Shown: positions 51,926-61,026, numbered from the stretch's first letter. The stretch: 64,000 bases of DNA from Roseinatronobacter sp052379845 (GCA_052379845.1 JBQTCF010000023.1); one strand, 5' to 3'. A program made the numbers and translations. Notes: generated from the letters alone by a model not told the origin.

Positions 51926-51941
51926 TGTCGCACACGCGACA
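51926..51941. promoter_or_regulatory. best TGTC-N8-GACA operator, between CoA transferase and ETF genes
   Basis: TGTCGCACACGCGACA has fully symmetric arms, TGTCGC-N4-GCGACA. It lies in the 526-base divergent interval 51707-52232, which holds no gene that I can support. Confidence 0.7.
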
Positions 51942-52153
51942 ATGCTTACAGGTTCTGTTCAGAAGTTAGGCAAACCAGAGCCAAGCGGCATCGGATGTGG
52001 CGTTTCGTGATATTGGCATATTTCCTCAGTAAATCAGTATGCTGATCTGGATTTGAACCCTAATGGGGCTTTCAGCATGGCACCTATGGAGCGGTGTACC
52101 CACCTGTTGCAGGTCAGCAGGAAATCACGCGATGCAGCTAGACTCACCACCTA

Positions 52154-52168
52154 TGTCGCAGAAGGACA
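52154..52168. promoter_or_regulatory. variant TGTC-N7-GACA operator upstream of etfB
   Basis: TGTCGCAGAAGGACA, one base shorter in the spacer than the consensus, lies 65 bases before the ETF beta start. Confidence 0.4.
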
Positions 52169-52232
52169 GTTGTTTCACCACGCGCAAGCGACGACTTGTT
52201 AGTTTGATGAAACAATGCGCGGGTATACATCG

Positions 52233-52994
52233 ATGAAAGTATTGGTGCCTGTCAAACGGGTGATTGACTATAACGTGAAGGTCCGCGTCAGGGCGGACGG
52301 ATCGGGCGTCGATCTGGCAAACGTGAAGATGTCGATGAACCCTTTTGACGAAATCGCCGTCGAAGAGGCGATCCGTCTGAAGGAACAGGGCATCGCGACG
52401 GAAGTGGTCGTCGTATCGATAGGCGTCAAGCAGGCGCAGGAAACCCTGCGCACCGCGCTGGCCATGGGGGCGGATCGCGCCATCCTGATCGAAGCCGCCG
52501 CCGATGTGCACACCGACATCGAACCCCTGTCCGTCGCCAAACTGCTGGCAGGCGTGGTCAAGGACGAAGGCCCCCGTCTGGTTCTGGCTGGCAAACAAGC
52601 CATCGACAATGACATGAACGCCACAGGTCAGATGCTGTCTGCGCTGCTCGGCTGGTCGCAGGCCACCTTTGCCAGCGAACTGGTGGTCGAAGGCGATTAT
52701 GCCGTGATCACCCGCGAAGTGGACGGTGGGTTGCAGACCATTAAGGTCAAGATGCCGACGATCGTCACCGTGGACCTCCGCCTGAACGACCCACGCTATG
52801 CATCGCTGCCGAACATCATGAAAGCAAAGGCCAAGCCTTTGGTGATCAAGACGCCCGCCGATTACGGCGTGGATGTCACGCCGCGCCTGTCGGTTCTAAA
52901 AACCGTGGAACCCGCAGGCCGCAAGGCTGGCGTCAAGGTCGGTTCGGTTGTCGAACTGATCGCGAAACTCAAAGACGAAGCAGGGGTGATCTGA
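52233..52994 (+). CDS. etfB: electron transfer flavoprotein beta subunit
   Basis: The 253-residue protein is read from MKVLVPVKRVIDYNVKVRV. VKRVIDYN, MNPFDEIAVEEAIRLKE, GADRAILIE and GKQAIDNDMNATGQMLSALLGWSQATF (AMP-binding) are diagnostic. It pairs with the alpha subunit immediately downstream (TGATGG overlap). It accepts electrons from the acyl-CoA dehydrogenase of the cluster. ETF:ubiquinone oxidoreductase is not in the window, so the chromosomal enzyme would be used. Confidence 0.95.
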   Translation: MKVLVPVKRVIDYNVKVRVRADGSGVDLANVKMSMNPFDEIAVEEAIRLKEQGIATEVVVVSIGVKQAQETLRTALAMGADRAILIEAAADVHTDIEPLSVAKLLAGVVKDEGPRLVLAGKQAIDNDMNATGQMLSALLGWSQATFASELVVEGDYAVITREVDGGLQTIKVKMPTIVTVDLRLNDPRYASLPNIMKAKAKPLVIKTPADYGVDVTPRLSVLKTVEPAGRKAGVKVGSVVELIAKLKDEAGVI

Positions 52995-53917
52995 TGGCCG
53001 TTCTTCTTCTTGCCGATGTGAATAACGGGCTTTTGGCGACTGATGCCATGTCCAAGGCGATGGCTGCCGTGGCATCGCTGGGCGATGTGCATGTGCTGGT
53101 GGCCGGAACTTCTGCCGCCGCGGCGACAGAGGCAGCCAAATTGGACGGCGTCGCCAAAGTGCTGCACGCTCATCACGCTGCTTATGACCACGGCATGGCA
53201 GAAACCACCGCCGCCCTGATTACAGGTCTAGCGGGCGGCTACAGCCACATCGCCGCCGCCGCGAACGCATTTTCCAAGAACGTATTGCCTCGCGTGGCCG
53301 CCCTTCTGGACGTCATGGTGATTTCGGACGTGACCAACGTGATCGACGCCCACACGTTCGAGCGCCCGATCTATGCCGGCAACGCCATCCAGACGGTGAA
53401 ATCGTCGGATGCGAAAAAGGTCTTTACCGTTCGCACGGCGTCCTATGCTGCTGTTGGTGCCAACGGTACCGCCGTGGTCGAGGCTGTGTCGGCATCGGTT
53501 GACGCCTCGCTTTCGGCTTGGGTCGAAGACAAGGTCGCCGCATCGGATCGTCCGGAACTCACCAGCGCGGGCATTGTCGTCTCGGGTGGGCGTGGCGTCG
53601 GGTCGCAATCCGACTTTGCCCTGATCGAACAACTGGCTGACAAGCTAGGTGCCGCTGTCGGTGCGTCGCGTGCGGCGGTGGACAGCGGCTATGCCCCTAA
53701 CGACTGGCAAGTCGGGCAGACCGGCAAGGTGGTTGCGCCCACACTGTATATCGCAATTGGGATTTCCGGCGCGATCCAGCACCTTGCAGGAATGAAGGAC
53801 AGCAAGGTCATCGTCGCCATAAACAAGGACGAGGAAGCGCCGATCTTTCAAGTGGCGGACTACGGGTTGGTCGGCGATCTATTAACCATCGTGCCAGAGA
53901 TCATAGATTCGCTTTGA
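52994..53917 (+). CDS. etfA: electron transfer flavoprotein alpha subunit
   Basis: The 307-residue FAD-carrying subunit has an N-terminal domain VLLLADVNNGLLATDAMSKAM and the C-terminal FAD site: VSGGRGVGSQSDFALIEQLAD, SRAAVDSGYAPNDWQVGQTGKVVAP, SGAIQHLAGMKDSKVIVAINKDEEAPIFQVADYGLVGDL. It is complete and follows the beta gene without a gap. The duplicate ETF pair in an accessory region fits a self-sufficient catabolic module. Confidence 0.95.
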   Translation: MAVLLLADVNNGLLATDAMSKAMAAVASLGDVHVLVAGTSAAAATEAAKLDGVAKVLHAHHAAYDHGMAETTAALITGLAGGYSHIAAAANAFSKNVLPRVAALLDVMVISDVTNVIDAHTFERPIYAGNAIQTVKSSDAKKVFTVRTASYAAVGANGTAVVEAVSASVDASLSAWVEDKVAASDRPELTSAGIVVSGGRGVGSQSDFALIEQLADKLGAAVGASRAAVDSGYAPNDWQVGQTGKVVAPTLYIAIGISGAIQHLAGMKDSKVIVAINKDEEAPIFQVADYGLVGDLLTIVPEIIDSL

Positions 53918-54061
53918 ATAGCAAATCACTGAATGGTCGTTATAAATCTCTTGTGGACTGTTTGTGGGTGGCTTGTTCTGCGGCATCAAGTGACCGGCGC
54001 CGAAATCTCTTCATGGTACTACAGTCAACCAATCCCATTGAGACTGACATTATCATCCGCA

Positions 54062-54597
54062 GGGCCGTTGTTGCGTAACTGACGCTTGTGGCGTGACTTC
54101 CCCTTTCCCCTTGGGTTCAGTCTACGTGCACGATCGCGGCCGTGCCGAGGGCCAAGAAGCGGTTCATGAGTGCGGTGCAGATTTGGATTTCGGCGGTCTG
54201 GCGGTCAGGGTCTCTTGCCGCGATACGCTCGCCAAAGGCTTTGAGGCAGCGCATCTTCGCCTCGATCCGGCTTCGGGGCGTGGTATCCGGTCCATCATTT
54301 CCAGAATGCCCGTCCATAGTGCCGGGTTGCGCGCAGGGTTTCGTTGCGGGCGCATGCTGCCGGACAGTCCTCTTTCCATGGTCGCCCGTTTTTGCGGATC
54401 GGGAAGATCGCTGTCGCTTTTCTGTCTATAATGGCTGTGTGACTGCGGCGCGTGTCATAGGCGCCATCGGCGGTCACTGTGCCAATCTCTCCACCCTCGG
54501 GAATCTGATCGATCAACTCCGGCAAGATAGGACTATCGCCAGCGCTGCTGGGCGTGAATTCCACAGCGCGGATGTCCGAAGTGGCCGTATCCATAGC
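54062..54597 (-). mobile_element. IS5-family remnant
   Basis: One end, GGCCGTTGTTGCGTAA near 54064-54079, looks like an IS5/IS427-type terminal repeat. The other end is lost where the IS701 element begins. Only the C-terminal half of the transposase is left. Confidence 0.6.
54117..54594 (-). pseudogene. IS5-family transposase, C-terminal fragment with frameshift
   Basis: The first frame (from 54594) reads VTADGAYDTRRSHTAIIDRKATAIFPIRKNGRPWKEDCPA and RATRHYGRAFWK. The reading then shifts near 54300 and continues in another frame with RSRIEAKMRCLKAFGERIAARDPDRQTAEIQI to ALMNRFLALGTA. Together these form the end of a DDE transposase; its N-terminal half is missing. Confidence 0.75.
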
Positions 54598-56038
54598 TAG
54601 TACTACAGTTGCATATAGTATGGATATCTGATTCGTTCCCGCCTGTGCGATTGGAGAGGATTGATGATGTCCGTATCGGACTGGGCTGGAGCGGTTTCGG
54701 ATTGGCGCGCAGCGCTCGATGGAATGAAGGCGCGGATTGCATCTGCCTTCATCAGGTCTGAACAGCGTGCGTCTGCTGGGGCCTTTATCGATGGCCTCTT
54801 GTCTGGGGCAGAACGCAAGACAGGTTGGATGCTGGCTGAGGAAGCTGGCCTGGGGCGGCCTTACAAGATCCAGTCGCTGCTGGGCCGATCAAGCTGGTCT
54901 GCAGATGCTTTGTGTCAGCGAGTTCGCGACTACGCGCTTGAAGCCCTCGCTGATCCTGATGGGGTTCTTGTGATTGATGAAACAGCTTTCCTCAAGAAAG
55001 GCGCTCATTCGGTTGGCGGCGCGCAACAGTATTCCGGCACGGCGGGACGGATTGAGAACAGGCAGATCGGTGTATTTGCGAGCTATGCAAGCCGCTGGGG
55101 GCACGCCCTGATCGACAGAAAGCTGTATCTGCCGAAATCCTGGACCAATGATCCGGAGCGGCGCGCAGAGGCCCACTTGCCTGAAGATATTGCCTTCACC
55201 ACCAAGCCAGCCATGGCGTGTGAGATGGTCACGCGCCTGCTCGACGAAGGTATTCCATGCGCGTTTGTTCTCGCCGATGCCGTCTACGGTGCGGATTATC
55301 GGTTCCGGCATATGCTGGAGGAGCGCCAGCAGTCATACGTGCTGGCGGTGCGCAGCAATCAGACATTGCGGCTCATGGAGGAATGGACGCTGATCCAGAC
55401 TGACCCGGTCACGATGATTGCCGCGCTGCCCGATGACGCCTGGATACCGTTGAGCGCAGGTGAAGGTGCAAAGGGACCCAGATTGTATGATTGGGCCCGT
55501 GTCCAGTTCAAATATCAGGCTCCGAACGGGTTTGCCCGCTGGCTTCTGGAAAGGCGCAGCCTGCGCGATCCGGGCGCAATTGCATATTATTTTGCCTATG
55601 CTCGCTCGGAAACAACACTGGCAGAACTCGCCGCCGCCGCTGGATTGCTTTGGACGATCAAGGAGTACTTCCTGCGCGCCAAGGACGATCTCGGCCTCGA
55701 CCATTGCGAAGCCCGATCATGGCATGGCTGGCATCGCCACATCAGCCTTGTCATGGCCGCCGCTGCCTTCCTTGCGCGCCTTGGCGCTGATCACCGCCGT
55801 TCGGATTTGCCCAAGCCGAACAAAACGAGTCCGGACGATCCCGTTGCGGCGATCTGGACCCAAGACGGGCCCATGCGCTCACCACGGCAGAAATCCGATA
55901 CCTTTTGGCCCGTTTGTTACCGCGTCCCGTCCCCACCGCAAGATTCATCTGGGCTTGGTCTCTATGGCGACGACGCCACCAAGGCGCAGCCTCCACAGCC
56001 CATCGGAAAATACGATATCATATGCAACTGTAGTACTA
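54598..56038 (+). mobile_element. IS701-family insertion sequence
   Basis: The terminal inverted repeats TAGTACTACAGTTGCATAT (54598-54616) and its exact complement (56020-56038) frame a single transposase gene. Flanking CTAG on the left and CTAA on the right resemble the 4-base YTAR target of this family but are not identical, so the two ends may have been rearranged. Confidence 0.88.
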
Positions 56039-56052
56039 AGCAGTTATGTTGA
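54664..56052 (+). CDS. IS701-family DDE transposase
   Basis: The 462-residue protein begins MMSVSDWAGAVSDWRAALDG after GGAGAGGA. The DDE region includes LVIDETAFLKKGAHSVGGAQQYSGTAGRIENRQIGVF (first Asp), CAFVLADAVYGADYRFRHML (second Asp) and the C-terminal catalytic Glu region around AAGLLWTIKEYFLRAKDDLGLDHCEARSWHGWHRH. The reading frame passes through the right inverted repeat and stops 14 bases outside the element, so its last residues come from flanking DNA. It otherwise looks intact. Confidence 0.9.
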   Translation: MMSVSDWAGAVSDWRAALDGMKARIASAFIRSEQRASAGAFIDGLLSGAERKTGWMLAEEAGLGRPYKIQSLLGRSSWSADALCQRVRDYALEALADPDGVLVIDETAFLKKGAHSVGGAQQYSGTAGRIENRQIGVFASYASRWGHALIDRKLYLPKSWTNDPERRAEAHLPEDIAFTTKPAMACEMVTRLLDEGIPCAFVLADAVYGADYRFRHMLEERQQSYVLAVRSNQTLRLMEEWTLIQTDPVTMIAALPDDAWIPLSAGEGAKGPRLYDWARVQFKYQAPNGFARWLLERRSLRDPGAIAYYFAYARSETTLAELAAAAGLLWTIKEYFLRAKDDLGLDHCEARSWHGWHRHISLVMAAAAFLARLGADHRRSDLPKPNKTSPDDPVAAIWTQDGPMRSPRQKSDTFWPVCYRVPSPPQDSSGLGLYGDDATKAQPPQPIGKYDIICNCSTKQLC

Positions 56053-56133
56053 CGCGCACTGTAGTTTGTAATAATCTTCTGGCTTTCAATATATCCCGCA
56101 CTACTCAGCTATGTGAACAATAGGATAGGCTTA

Positions 56134-56772
56134 ATGGCACATTATCCACTCGATATAATTCCTCAAGGAAGCGTCAAGAATAAAATTATCGCAGTTCAAG
56201 CTAAATTAGATGGTCGAAATACGTTAAGGATTTCGCTTGACGAAGATAGCCGCTTGGGAAAGTTTGGTGTAGATTTTGTGGATAAACCCAGCTTTTTGTT
56301 ACTTCCATATGTGCTGGAAGATGGTGTGATAGAGATTGATCTTTGTGCGCGCCTTTTGCCAGACGCACCAGAGTACGCACGAGGGTTTATAGGGATAGCC
56401 TACAGGGTACAGAGTGATCTTTCAGCATATGAATCCATTTATATTCGTCCTGCGAATGGTATCTGCTACTCTCCAGCTCCACCGCGAAACCAGCGCGGCA
56501 TTCAGTACTACTCATTTCCAGATTGGCCTTTTGACACACTCCGTGAGGAAGACCCTGGTCGTTATGAAGCCGCCGCAGACATTGCATTAAATCGATGGCA
56601 TAATCTGAAAATTGAGCTTCGAGGGCGAAACTTTAAGGCAATGATTGATGGAGCACTCACAATGGAGGGAGAAGGAAAAGTCTCGCCTGCTGCTGGTCAA
56701 ATTGGGCTTTGGGTTGACATTGGGACCGATGGTTTTTTCGAAAACCTCAGGATCGATAATGTAACTTCTTAA
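56134..56772 (+). CDS. AT-rich orphan with a concanavalin-like domain
   Basis: Read from MAHYPLDIIPQGSVKNK (56134, AGGATAGG upstream; a GTG seven codons earlier is possible), it gives 212 residues. The beta-rich sequence resembles concanavalin A-like sandwich domains found in glycoside-hydrolase-associated proteins: RGFIGIAYRVQSDLSAYESIYIRPANG, RWHNLKIELRGRNFKAMIDGALTMEGEGK, GQIGLWVDIGTDGFFENLRIDN. There is no signal peptide and no catalytic motif that I can identify. Its composition is much more AT-rich than all neighbours, and it is next to an IS, so it was probably acquired separately. Confidence 0.7.
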   Translation: MAHYPLDIIPQGSVKNKIIAVQAKLDGRNTLRISLDEDSRLGKFGVDFVDKPSFLLLPYVLEDGVIEIDLCARLLPDAPEYARGFIGIAYRVQSDLSAYESIYIRPANGICYSPAPPRNQRGIQYYSFPDWPFDTLREEDPGRYEAAADIALNRWHNLKIELRGRNFKAMIDGALTMEGEGKVSPAAGQIGLWVDIGTDGFFENLRIDNVTS

Positions 56773-57066
56773 GTTAAAGAATGAATATTCTCTGTAGCCG
56801 CAAATAAAATTCAACATGGTCATCAGTATAGAATTCGATATAATTTCAATCCCTAAGAAATTCGCAGATCAGGACAAAACCCAGAACGTGCAGGTTAACT
56901 TGCGCTCACAACACGGCGCTGATGACATGGCCGACCACATGCGTAGATCGTTGCAGACCCTGCTCGGCACAAAAATACCGACTTCCAGGATAACTTCATC
57001 TATACGCACATGCTCGTCGGCACCAAGACAGGGCTCATGCCGACGATCCTTTAGTAATGACGGCGA

Positions 57067-58788
57067 TCAGGCCAACATATCTGCCATCTTGATGCCGATC
57101 ATGGCACAGGCTGGCATGGTTGGCACTGAAACGATGCGCGGCATAATTGTGCTGTCGGCGATGCGCAGGTTCCGAATGCCGTTGACACGCAGCTTGCTGT
57201 CCACGACGGCACGGTCATCCGCCCCCATCCGACACGCCCCCGACGCGTGAAAATATGTCGTCGCGCCGCTACGCACGAAATGGGCTAGTTCTTCCCCCTC
57301 CAGTTCTTTGCCAGGAGCAATTTCCTTCACCACATGGTCTTTCAGCGCTGGTGCGTGCGCGATCTCGCGTGCGACTTTAATAGAACGTTCAAGATATGTC
57401 ACATCGTCCGGATGGCTAAGAAACTGCATATCGATCACCGGTCGCGCGGATGGATCATTTGATGCCAGCCGGACAGTTCCGCGGCTTTTCGGAGCAACAA
57501 GGCCACCGCACAGCGCCCATGTGTTGCCGGGATTCTCAATCGCATATTCATCTGCGACAACATCACTTGCATAGGGGATTTCGATCTGAACCACGCTGAC
57601 ATCAGGCAGGTCCAGAGAGGAATCGGTTTTCAAGTAGCCCGACATATTCGCCGCGCTGTTGCGATGTTCTATGGGTTCGGGGGCTTCAAACAAACAGCCG
57701 CCATGCAGAATATGCTCCTGCACATTCTTGCCGACTTCGGGTGCGTGCATCACGGTTTCGATATTCGCAGCGGCAAGCTCGGTTTCAGCGCCAATCCCGC
57801 TGAGCATCATCAGTTTAGGCGTGTTGAAACCACCTGCCGAAAGGATGATTTCGCGGTCAGCATGGAAGACAAGAGTTTCATCGCCCCGCTGACATTCAAC
57901 GCCGACAGCCGTGCCGTTTTCGATCAGAACCCGGTTGACATGGGTGTTGACAAGAAGTGTGACATTCCCGCGCGCCAATGCAGGATACAGAAACGCCCTC
58001 GCCATGGAATTGCGGCGGTTATCCTTGATGATCTGGTTCATCAGCCCAAATCCGTTGCCGGTAATCTCGCGATCCGTGTTCAGGTCATCGGTGACAGGCA
58101 GGCCGATTTCCGCAGCCGCCTCGAGCGACGCGTGGACAAGCGGCAAAAGCCCCTGTGCGGGCTGAACCCAGACCGGGCCATCCGTGCCGCGGAATTCCGC
58201 GTTCGGCGTGCCCTGCCAGTTTTCCATGCGTTTATATATCTCGCGGCTGGCTTCGTAATTCCAGGATGCATCGCCGGTGACCTCGGCCCAATGGTCCATA
58301 TCCGCCTTGGTCGGTCGTGCCCAGATCGTTGCGTTGATGCTTGAACCGCCGCCGACAACACGCCCCATATGTTCGGGGATGGCTCGCCCGTTCACGCCTG
58401 CGCCCGGAATTGCAACATCGCCCCAGTCGCGTTCAGTGCCCAGATTGGTGAACCAGACGCGCGGGTCATCAATGGATGGCGCGGTATCCCAATCACCCGC
58501 TTCGATTACCAAGATGTTGCCATCGGTTCGTTCTGCCAGTGTCCCCGCCAACGCACAACCGGCGCTGCCCGACCCGACAATAATGTAGTCATAGCCCCCC
58601 GCTAGGTTTTGTACGCGATCGGTCTGCACCTGCCTGATGGTTTCCAGCTCATCAGCAAGCGCACGCAACGGCACGGCCCCGATCATGCCGGAGGCCAATG
58701 CCGTTGTCACAAAAGCTCGCCGCGATAGCTTCCCTGCGATGACGGCATGTTCCAGCCGCTCAAGTGTCCGATCCCTTGATCTGTCCAT
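57067..58788 (-). CDS. GMC-family alcohol oxidoreductase, Tat-exported
   Basis: The 573-residue flavoprotein starts at MDRSRDRTLERLEHAVIAG. A twin-arginine-like signal (KLSRRAFVTTALASGMIGAVPLRALA) points to the periplasm. The FAD motif YDYIIVGSGSAGCALAGTLAERTDGNILVIEAG, the GMC signature GRVVGGGSSINATIWARPTKADMDHWAEVTGD, and the C-terminal active site FHASGACRMGADDRAVVDSKLRVNGIRNLRIADSTIMP follow. It oxidises a primary alcohol, perhaps a benzylic alcohol, to an aldehyde for the dehydrogenase encoded 71 bases upstream. Confidence 0.92.
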   Translation of the reverse strand: MDRSRDRTLERLEHAVIAGKLSRRAFVTTALASGMIGAVPLRALADELETIRQVQTDRVQNLAGGYDYIIVGSGSAGCALAGTLAERTDGNILVIEAGDWDTAPSIDDPRVWFTNLGTERDWGDVAIPGAGVNGRAIPEHMGRVVGGGSSINATIWARPTKADMDHWAEVTGDASWNYEASREIYKRMENWQGTPNAEFRGTDGPVWVQPAQGLLPLVHASLEAAAEIGLPVTDDLNTDREITGNGFGLMNQIIKDNRRNSMARAFLYPALARGNVTLLVNTHVNRVLIENGTAVGVECQRGDETLVFHADREIILSAGGFNTPKLMMLSGIGAETELAAANIETVMHAPEVGKNVQEHILHGGCLFEAPEPIEHRNSAANMSGYLKTDSSLDLPDVSVVQIEIPYASDVVADEYAIENPGNTWALCGGLVAPKSRGTVRLASNDPSARPVIDMQFLSHPDDVTYLERSIKVAREIAHAPALKDHVVKEIAPGKELEGEELAHFVRSGATTYFHASGACRMGADDRAVVDSKLRVNGIRNLRIADSTIMPRIVSVPTMPACAMIGIKMADMLA

Positions 58789-58859
58789 CTCGTTCTCCCC
58801 CCTTGTTGTCCCGTTGACCGGCAGGTCAACGGGATGCGTCTTGACGCAGATATTGTAGA

Positions 58860-60311
58860 TCAGAACGGATAGCCCTGACCGCTTTGTTCGATGGTGATCC
58901 ATTTGAGTTCGGTGAACTCATCAATAACCGCGCGCCCGTCGAAACGCCCGAACCCGCTGGATTTCGTGCCCCCGTAGGGCGCTTGCGCCTCGTTCGCTAC
59001 GGTGGGACCATTGATATGCACTGACCCGGTATCAATGCGGGCGGCGGCATCAAGGGCACGGGTCACATCTTTGCCGAACACACCGGCAGAAAGCCCGAAT
59101 TCCGTGTCATTGGCGATGCGCACCGCGTCTTCGGTATCTTTGGCACGGATGATCGAGACGATAGGCCCGAAGGTTTCTTCGCTGTAGATGCGCATGTCAG
59201 ATGTGACGCCATCCAGAACCGTGGCGGGCATCATCGCCCCGTCACCCGCACCACCGGCAACAATGCGCGCGCCCTTGCTGACCGCATCATCCAGCAGGCC
59301 CTTAAGGCGGTCGGCTGCCCCAAGGCTGATTACCGGTCCCAGCACACAAGCCGATTGTGCCGCAGGATCACCCAATGTCAGATCTTTTGCGCGATCTGCA
59401 AATTTGGCCACATATTCATCCGCAATCGCGTTATCAACGATGATCCGTTCCGTGGTCATGCAAATTTGCCCCTGATACAGGAAAGCACCGAACACGCCTG
59501 CCTTGACCGCATCGTCAATATTGGCATCGTCCAGAACGACCAGCGGGGATTTGTCGCCAAGCTCAAGAATGCACCGCTTCAGGTGTTTTCCTGCCTTCTC
59601 GCCGATAATCCGGCCAACGGCAGTGGACCCGGTGAAATTCACACGGCGCACGGCGGGATGGGCAATCAGGGTCTCAATGGCTTCGGGTGCGGTTGCAGCA
59701 TCATGGGTGATGAAATTCAGCACACCTGCCGGAAAACCCGCTGCGGCAACGGCTTCGGCCATCAACTCATGCGTGCGTGGGCTGGTTTCGGATGCGCGGA
59801 ACACCACTGTGTTCCCGCAAACCAGCGGATAGGCAATCGCGCGCGCGGCAAGAACGACTGGGCCATTCCATGGCACGATGCTCAGGATCACACCAACCGG
59901 CTGACGAATGGTCATGGACAACGTGCCTGGCTTGTCTGTCGGAATGGTCTCGCCCTGAATTTGGGTTGCAAGTCCGGCGGCTTCGCGGAAGAGATTGGCT
60001 GCCAGCATAACATTGAAGCCCGCCCAGAGTTCGTTTGCGCTGACTTCGGCCTGCATTGCCGCGATGAAGTCTCCGGTGCGCGCCTCAATCTCGTCAGCAG
60101 CTTTCAAAAGCAGGGCGCGACGCTCTCCCGGGCCACTTCTTGACCAGCTTTGAAAGGCTCGATGCGCCGCATCAACGGCCGCAATACTGTCGTTGATGCC
60201 TGCCGCGGCACCGCGGGTCACGGTTTTCCCGTCAGTTGGGGCGACACGTTCAAAGGTGCTGCCGTCTTCGGCTGGCACACGCGCATTGTCGATCAAAAGT
60301 TGAGTTTCCAT
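58860..60311 (-). CDS. aldehyde dehydrogenase (salicylaldehyde/benzaldehyde type)
   Basis: The 483-residue enzyme starts at METQLLIDNARVPAEDG (60311) after GGAGG-like GGAAAA. It has VILSIVPWNGPVVLAARAIAYPLVCGNTVVFRASE, the Glu in CILELGDKSPLVVLDDANIDDAV and the catalytic Cys in LYQGQICMTTERIIVD. The C-terminus ALDAAARIDTGSVHINGPTVANEAQAPYGGTKSSGFGRFDG is typical of the salicylaldehyde and vanillin dehydrogenase branch. With the GMC oxidoreductase it would turn an aromatic alcohol into a hydroxybenzoate, upstream of gentisate. No hydroxylase for that step lies in the window. Confidence 0.92.
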   Translation of the reverse strand: METQLLIDNARVPAEDGSTFERVAPTDGKTVTRGAAAGINDSIAAVDAAHRAFQSWSRSGPGERRALLLKAADEIEARTGDFIAAMQAEVSANELWAGFNVMLAANLFREAAGLATQIQGETIPTDKPGTLSMTIRQPVGVILSIVPWNGPVVLAARAIAYPLVCGNTVVFRASETSPRTHELMAEAVAAAGFPAGVLNFITHDAATAPEAIETLIAHPAVRRVNFTGSTAVGRIIGEKAGKHLKRCILELGDKSPLVVLDDANIDDAVKAGVFGAFLYQGQICMTTERIIVDNAIADEYVAKFADRAKDLTLGDPAAQSACVLGPVISLGAADRLKGLLDDAVSKGARIVAGGAGDGAMMPATVLDGVTSDMRIYSEETFGPIVSIIRAKDTEDAVRIANDTEFGLSAGVFGKDVTRALDAAARIDTGSVHINGPTVANEAQAPYGGTKSSGFGRFDGRAVIDEFTELKWITIEQSGQGYPF

Positions 60312-60400
60312 TTTTCCTCCCATGGGTTTCACTTTCATCAGGTCTTCAGCATCCCGGAATCCTCCTCCTCTCTGAATTCTCTGGTCTTGCTGGATTTCAT

Positions 60401-60433
60401 ATTATAAAATCATTTCCATATTGCAGAAGTCAA
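60401..60433 (-). promoter_or_regulatory. possible promoter of the aldehyde dehydrogenase-GMC unit
   Basis: On the minus strand TTGACT (60428-60433) and a perfect TATAAT (60401-60406) occur in an AT-rich island, but 21 bases apart, longer than the usual 17, so the true -35 may be different. Confidence 0.35.
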
Positions 60434-60453
60434 GTATATGTTTTGCTCCGCGA

Positions 60454-61026
60454 TCAGCTATTATCTGGCCCCGGTCTCAGCGCTGCCGGAACATCGCGTA
60501 GCAACGCCCCGTTTCCCAGATCCAGCACGCTTGACCACAGGGACCAGGCGCGCAGGCGGGGCAAGGATCGCGGCGTGGTTGATGTGCCATCAGGCAAGGC
60601 AATCGGCCTGTCCCAGTCCGCCGCATCCAGATCGCGCCAGCACACGTTCAAATGCACCTCGGAATGATGGAAAAGATGCCGTATCGCGCGCGCCGGAAGC
60701 GTCGCCGCCATATCAAGAGCAGGCAAATGGGGTGTTGCGCTGTCGGGTGGTGATCCCGCTGCAAGGGCTTCCAGCATCAGTGCTTCGCGGCGGGCGGCAT
60801 AGCTGACACGCGCCACGATATAGGCACGCGGCATTCCTTCGACCGCAGAAGGCGCGAAAAGCTCCCGATCGGATAGTTCCATCAGCTTGCGCGCGAAATA
60901 AGCCGTGGCGCGACGTGCCAGAAGCAGGTCATCCGCAGGCGCATTGGACGCATCATATCGCGCGCCCTTGCCCTGCCGGTCCCGAAGGGCCGCCAGGGCA
61001 TCGGCTTCCGCCTTGCCCGACAGCAT
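60454..61026 (-). CDS. DinB/MDMPI-like maleylpyruvate isomerase-fold protein
   Basis: The 190-residue protein is read from MLSGKAEADALAALRDRQG; its ATG overlaps the gentisate dioxygenase stop (TAATG). The four-helix DinB/mycothiol-dependent maleylpyruvate isomerase style is suggested by LSDRELFAPSAVEGMPRAYIVARVSYAARREALM and ARAIRHLFHHSEVHLNVCWRDLDAADWDRPI, with His residues placed for metal binding. Alphaproteobacteria do not make mycothiol, and a glutathione-type isomerase is encoded two genes away, so its role is unclear: a second isomerase, or a metal-dependent helper. Confidence 0.68.
   Translation of the reverse strand: MLSGKAEADALAALRDRQGKGARYDASNAPADDLLLARRATAYFARKLMELSDRELFAPSAVEGMPRAYIVARVSYAARREALMLEALAAGSPPDSATPHLPALDMAATLPARAIRHLFHHSEVHLNVCWRDLDAADWDRPIALPDGTSTTPRSLPRLRAWSLWSSVLDLGNGALLRDVPAALRPGPDNS

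Noticed and set aside
54016..54025. GTACTACAGT, resembling the IS701 terminal repeat, left of the IS5 remnant
   Set aside because: Only 10 bases match, and the following bases diverge; a solo end from an older event is possible but cannot be supported.
56868..57060. Possible gene fragment (DNFIYTHMLVGTKTGLMPT in one plus-strand frame)
   Set aside because: It has no start, is interrupted in all frames and matches no family I recognise; it may be a remnant left by rearrangement beside the IS.
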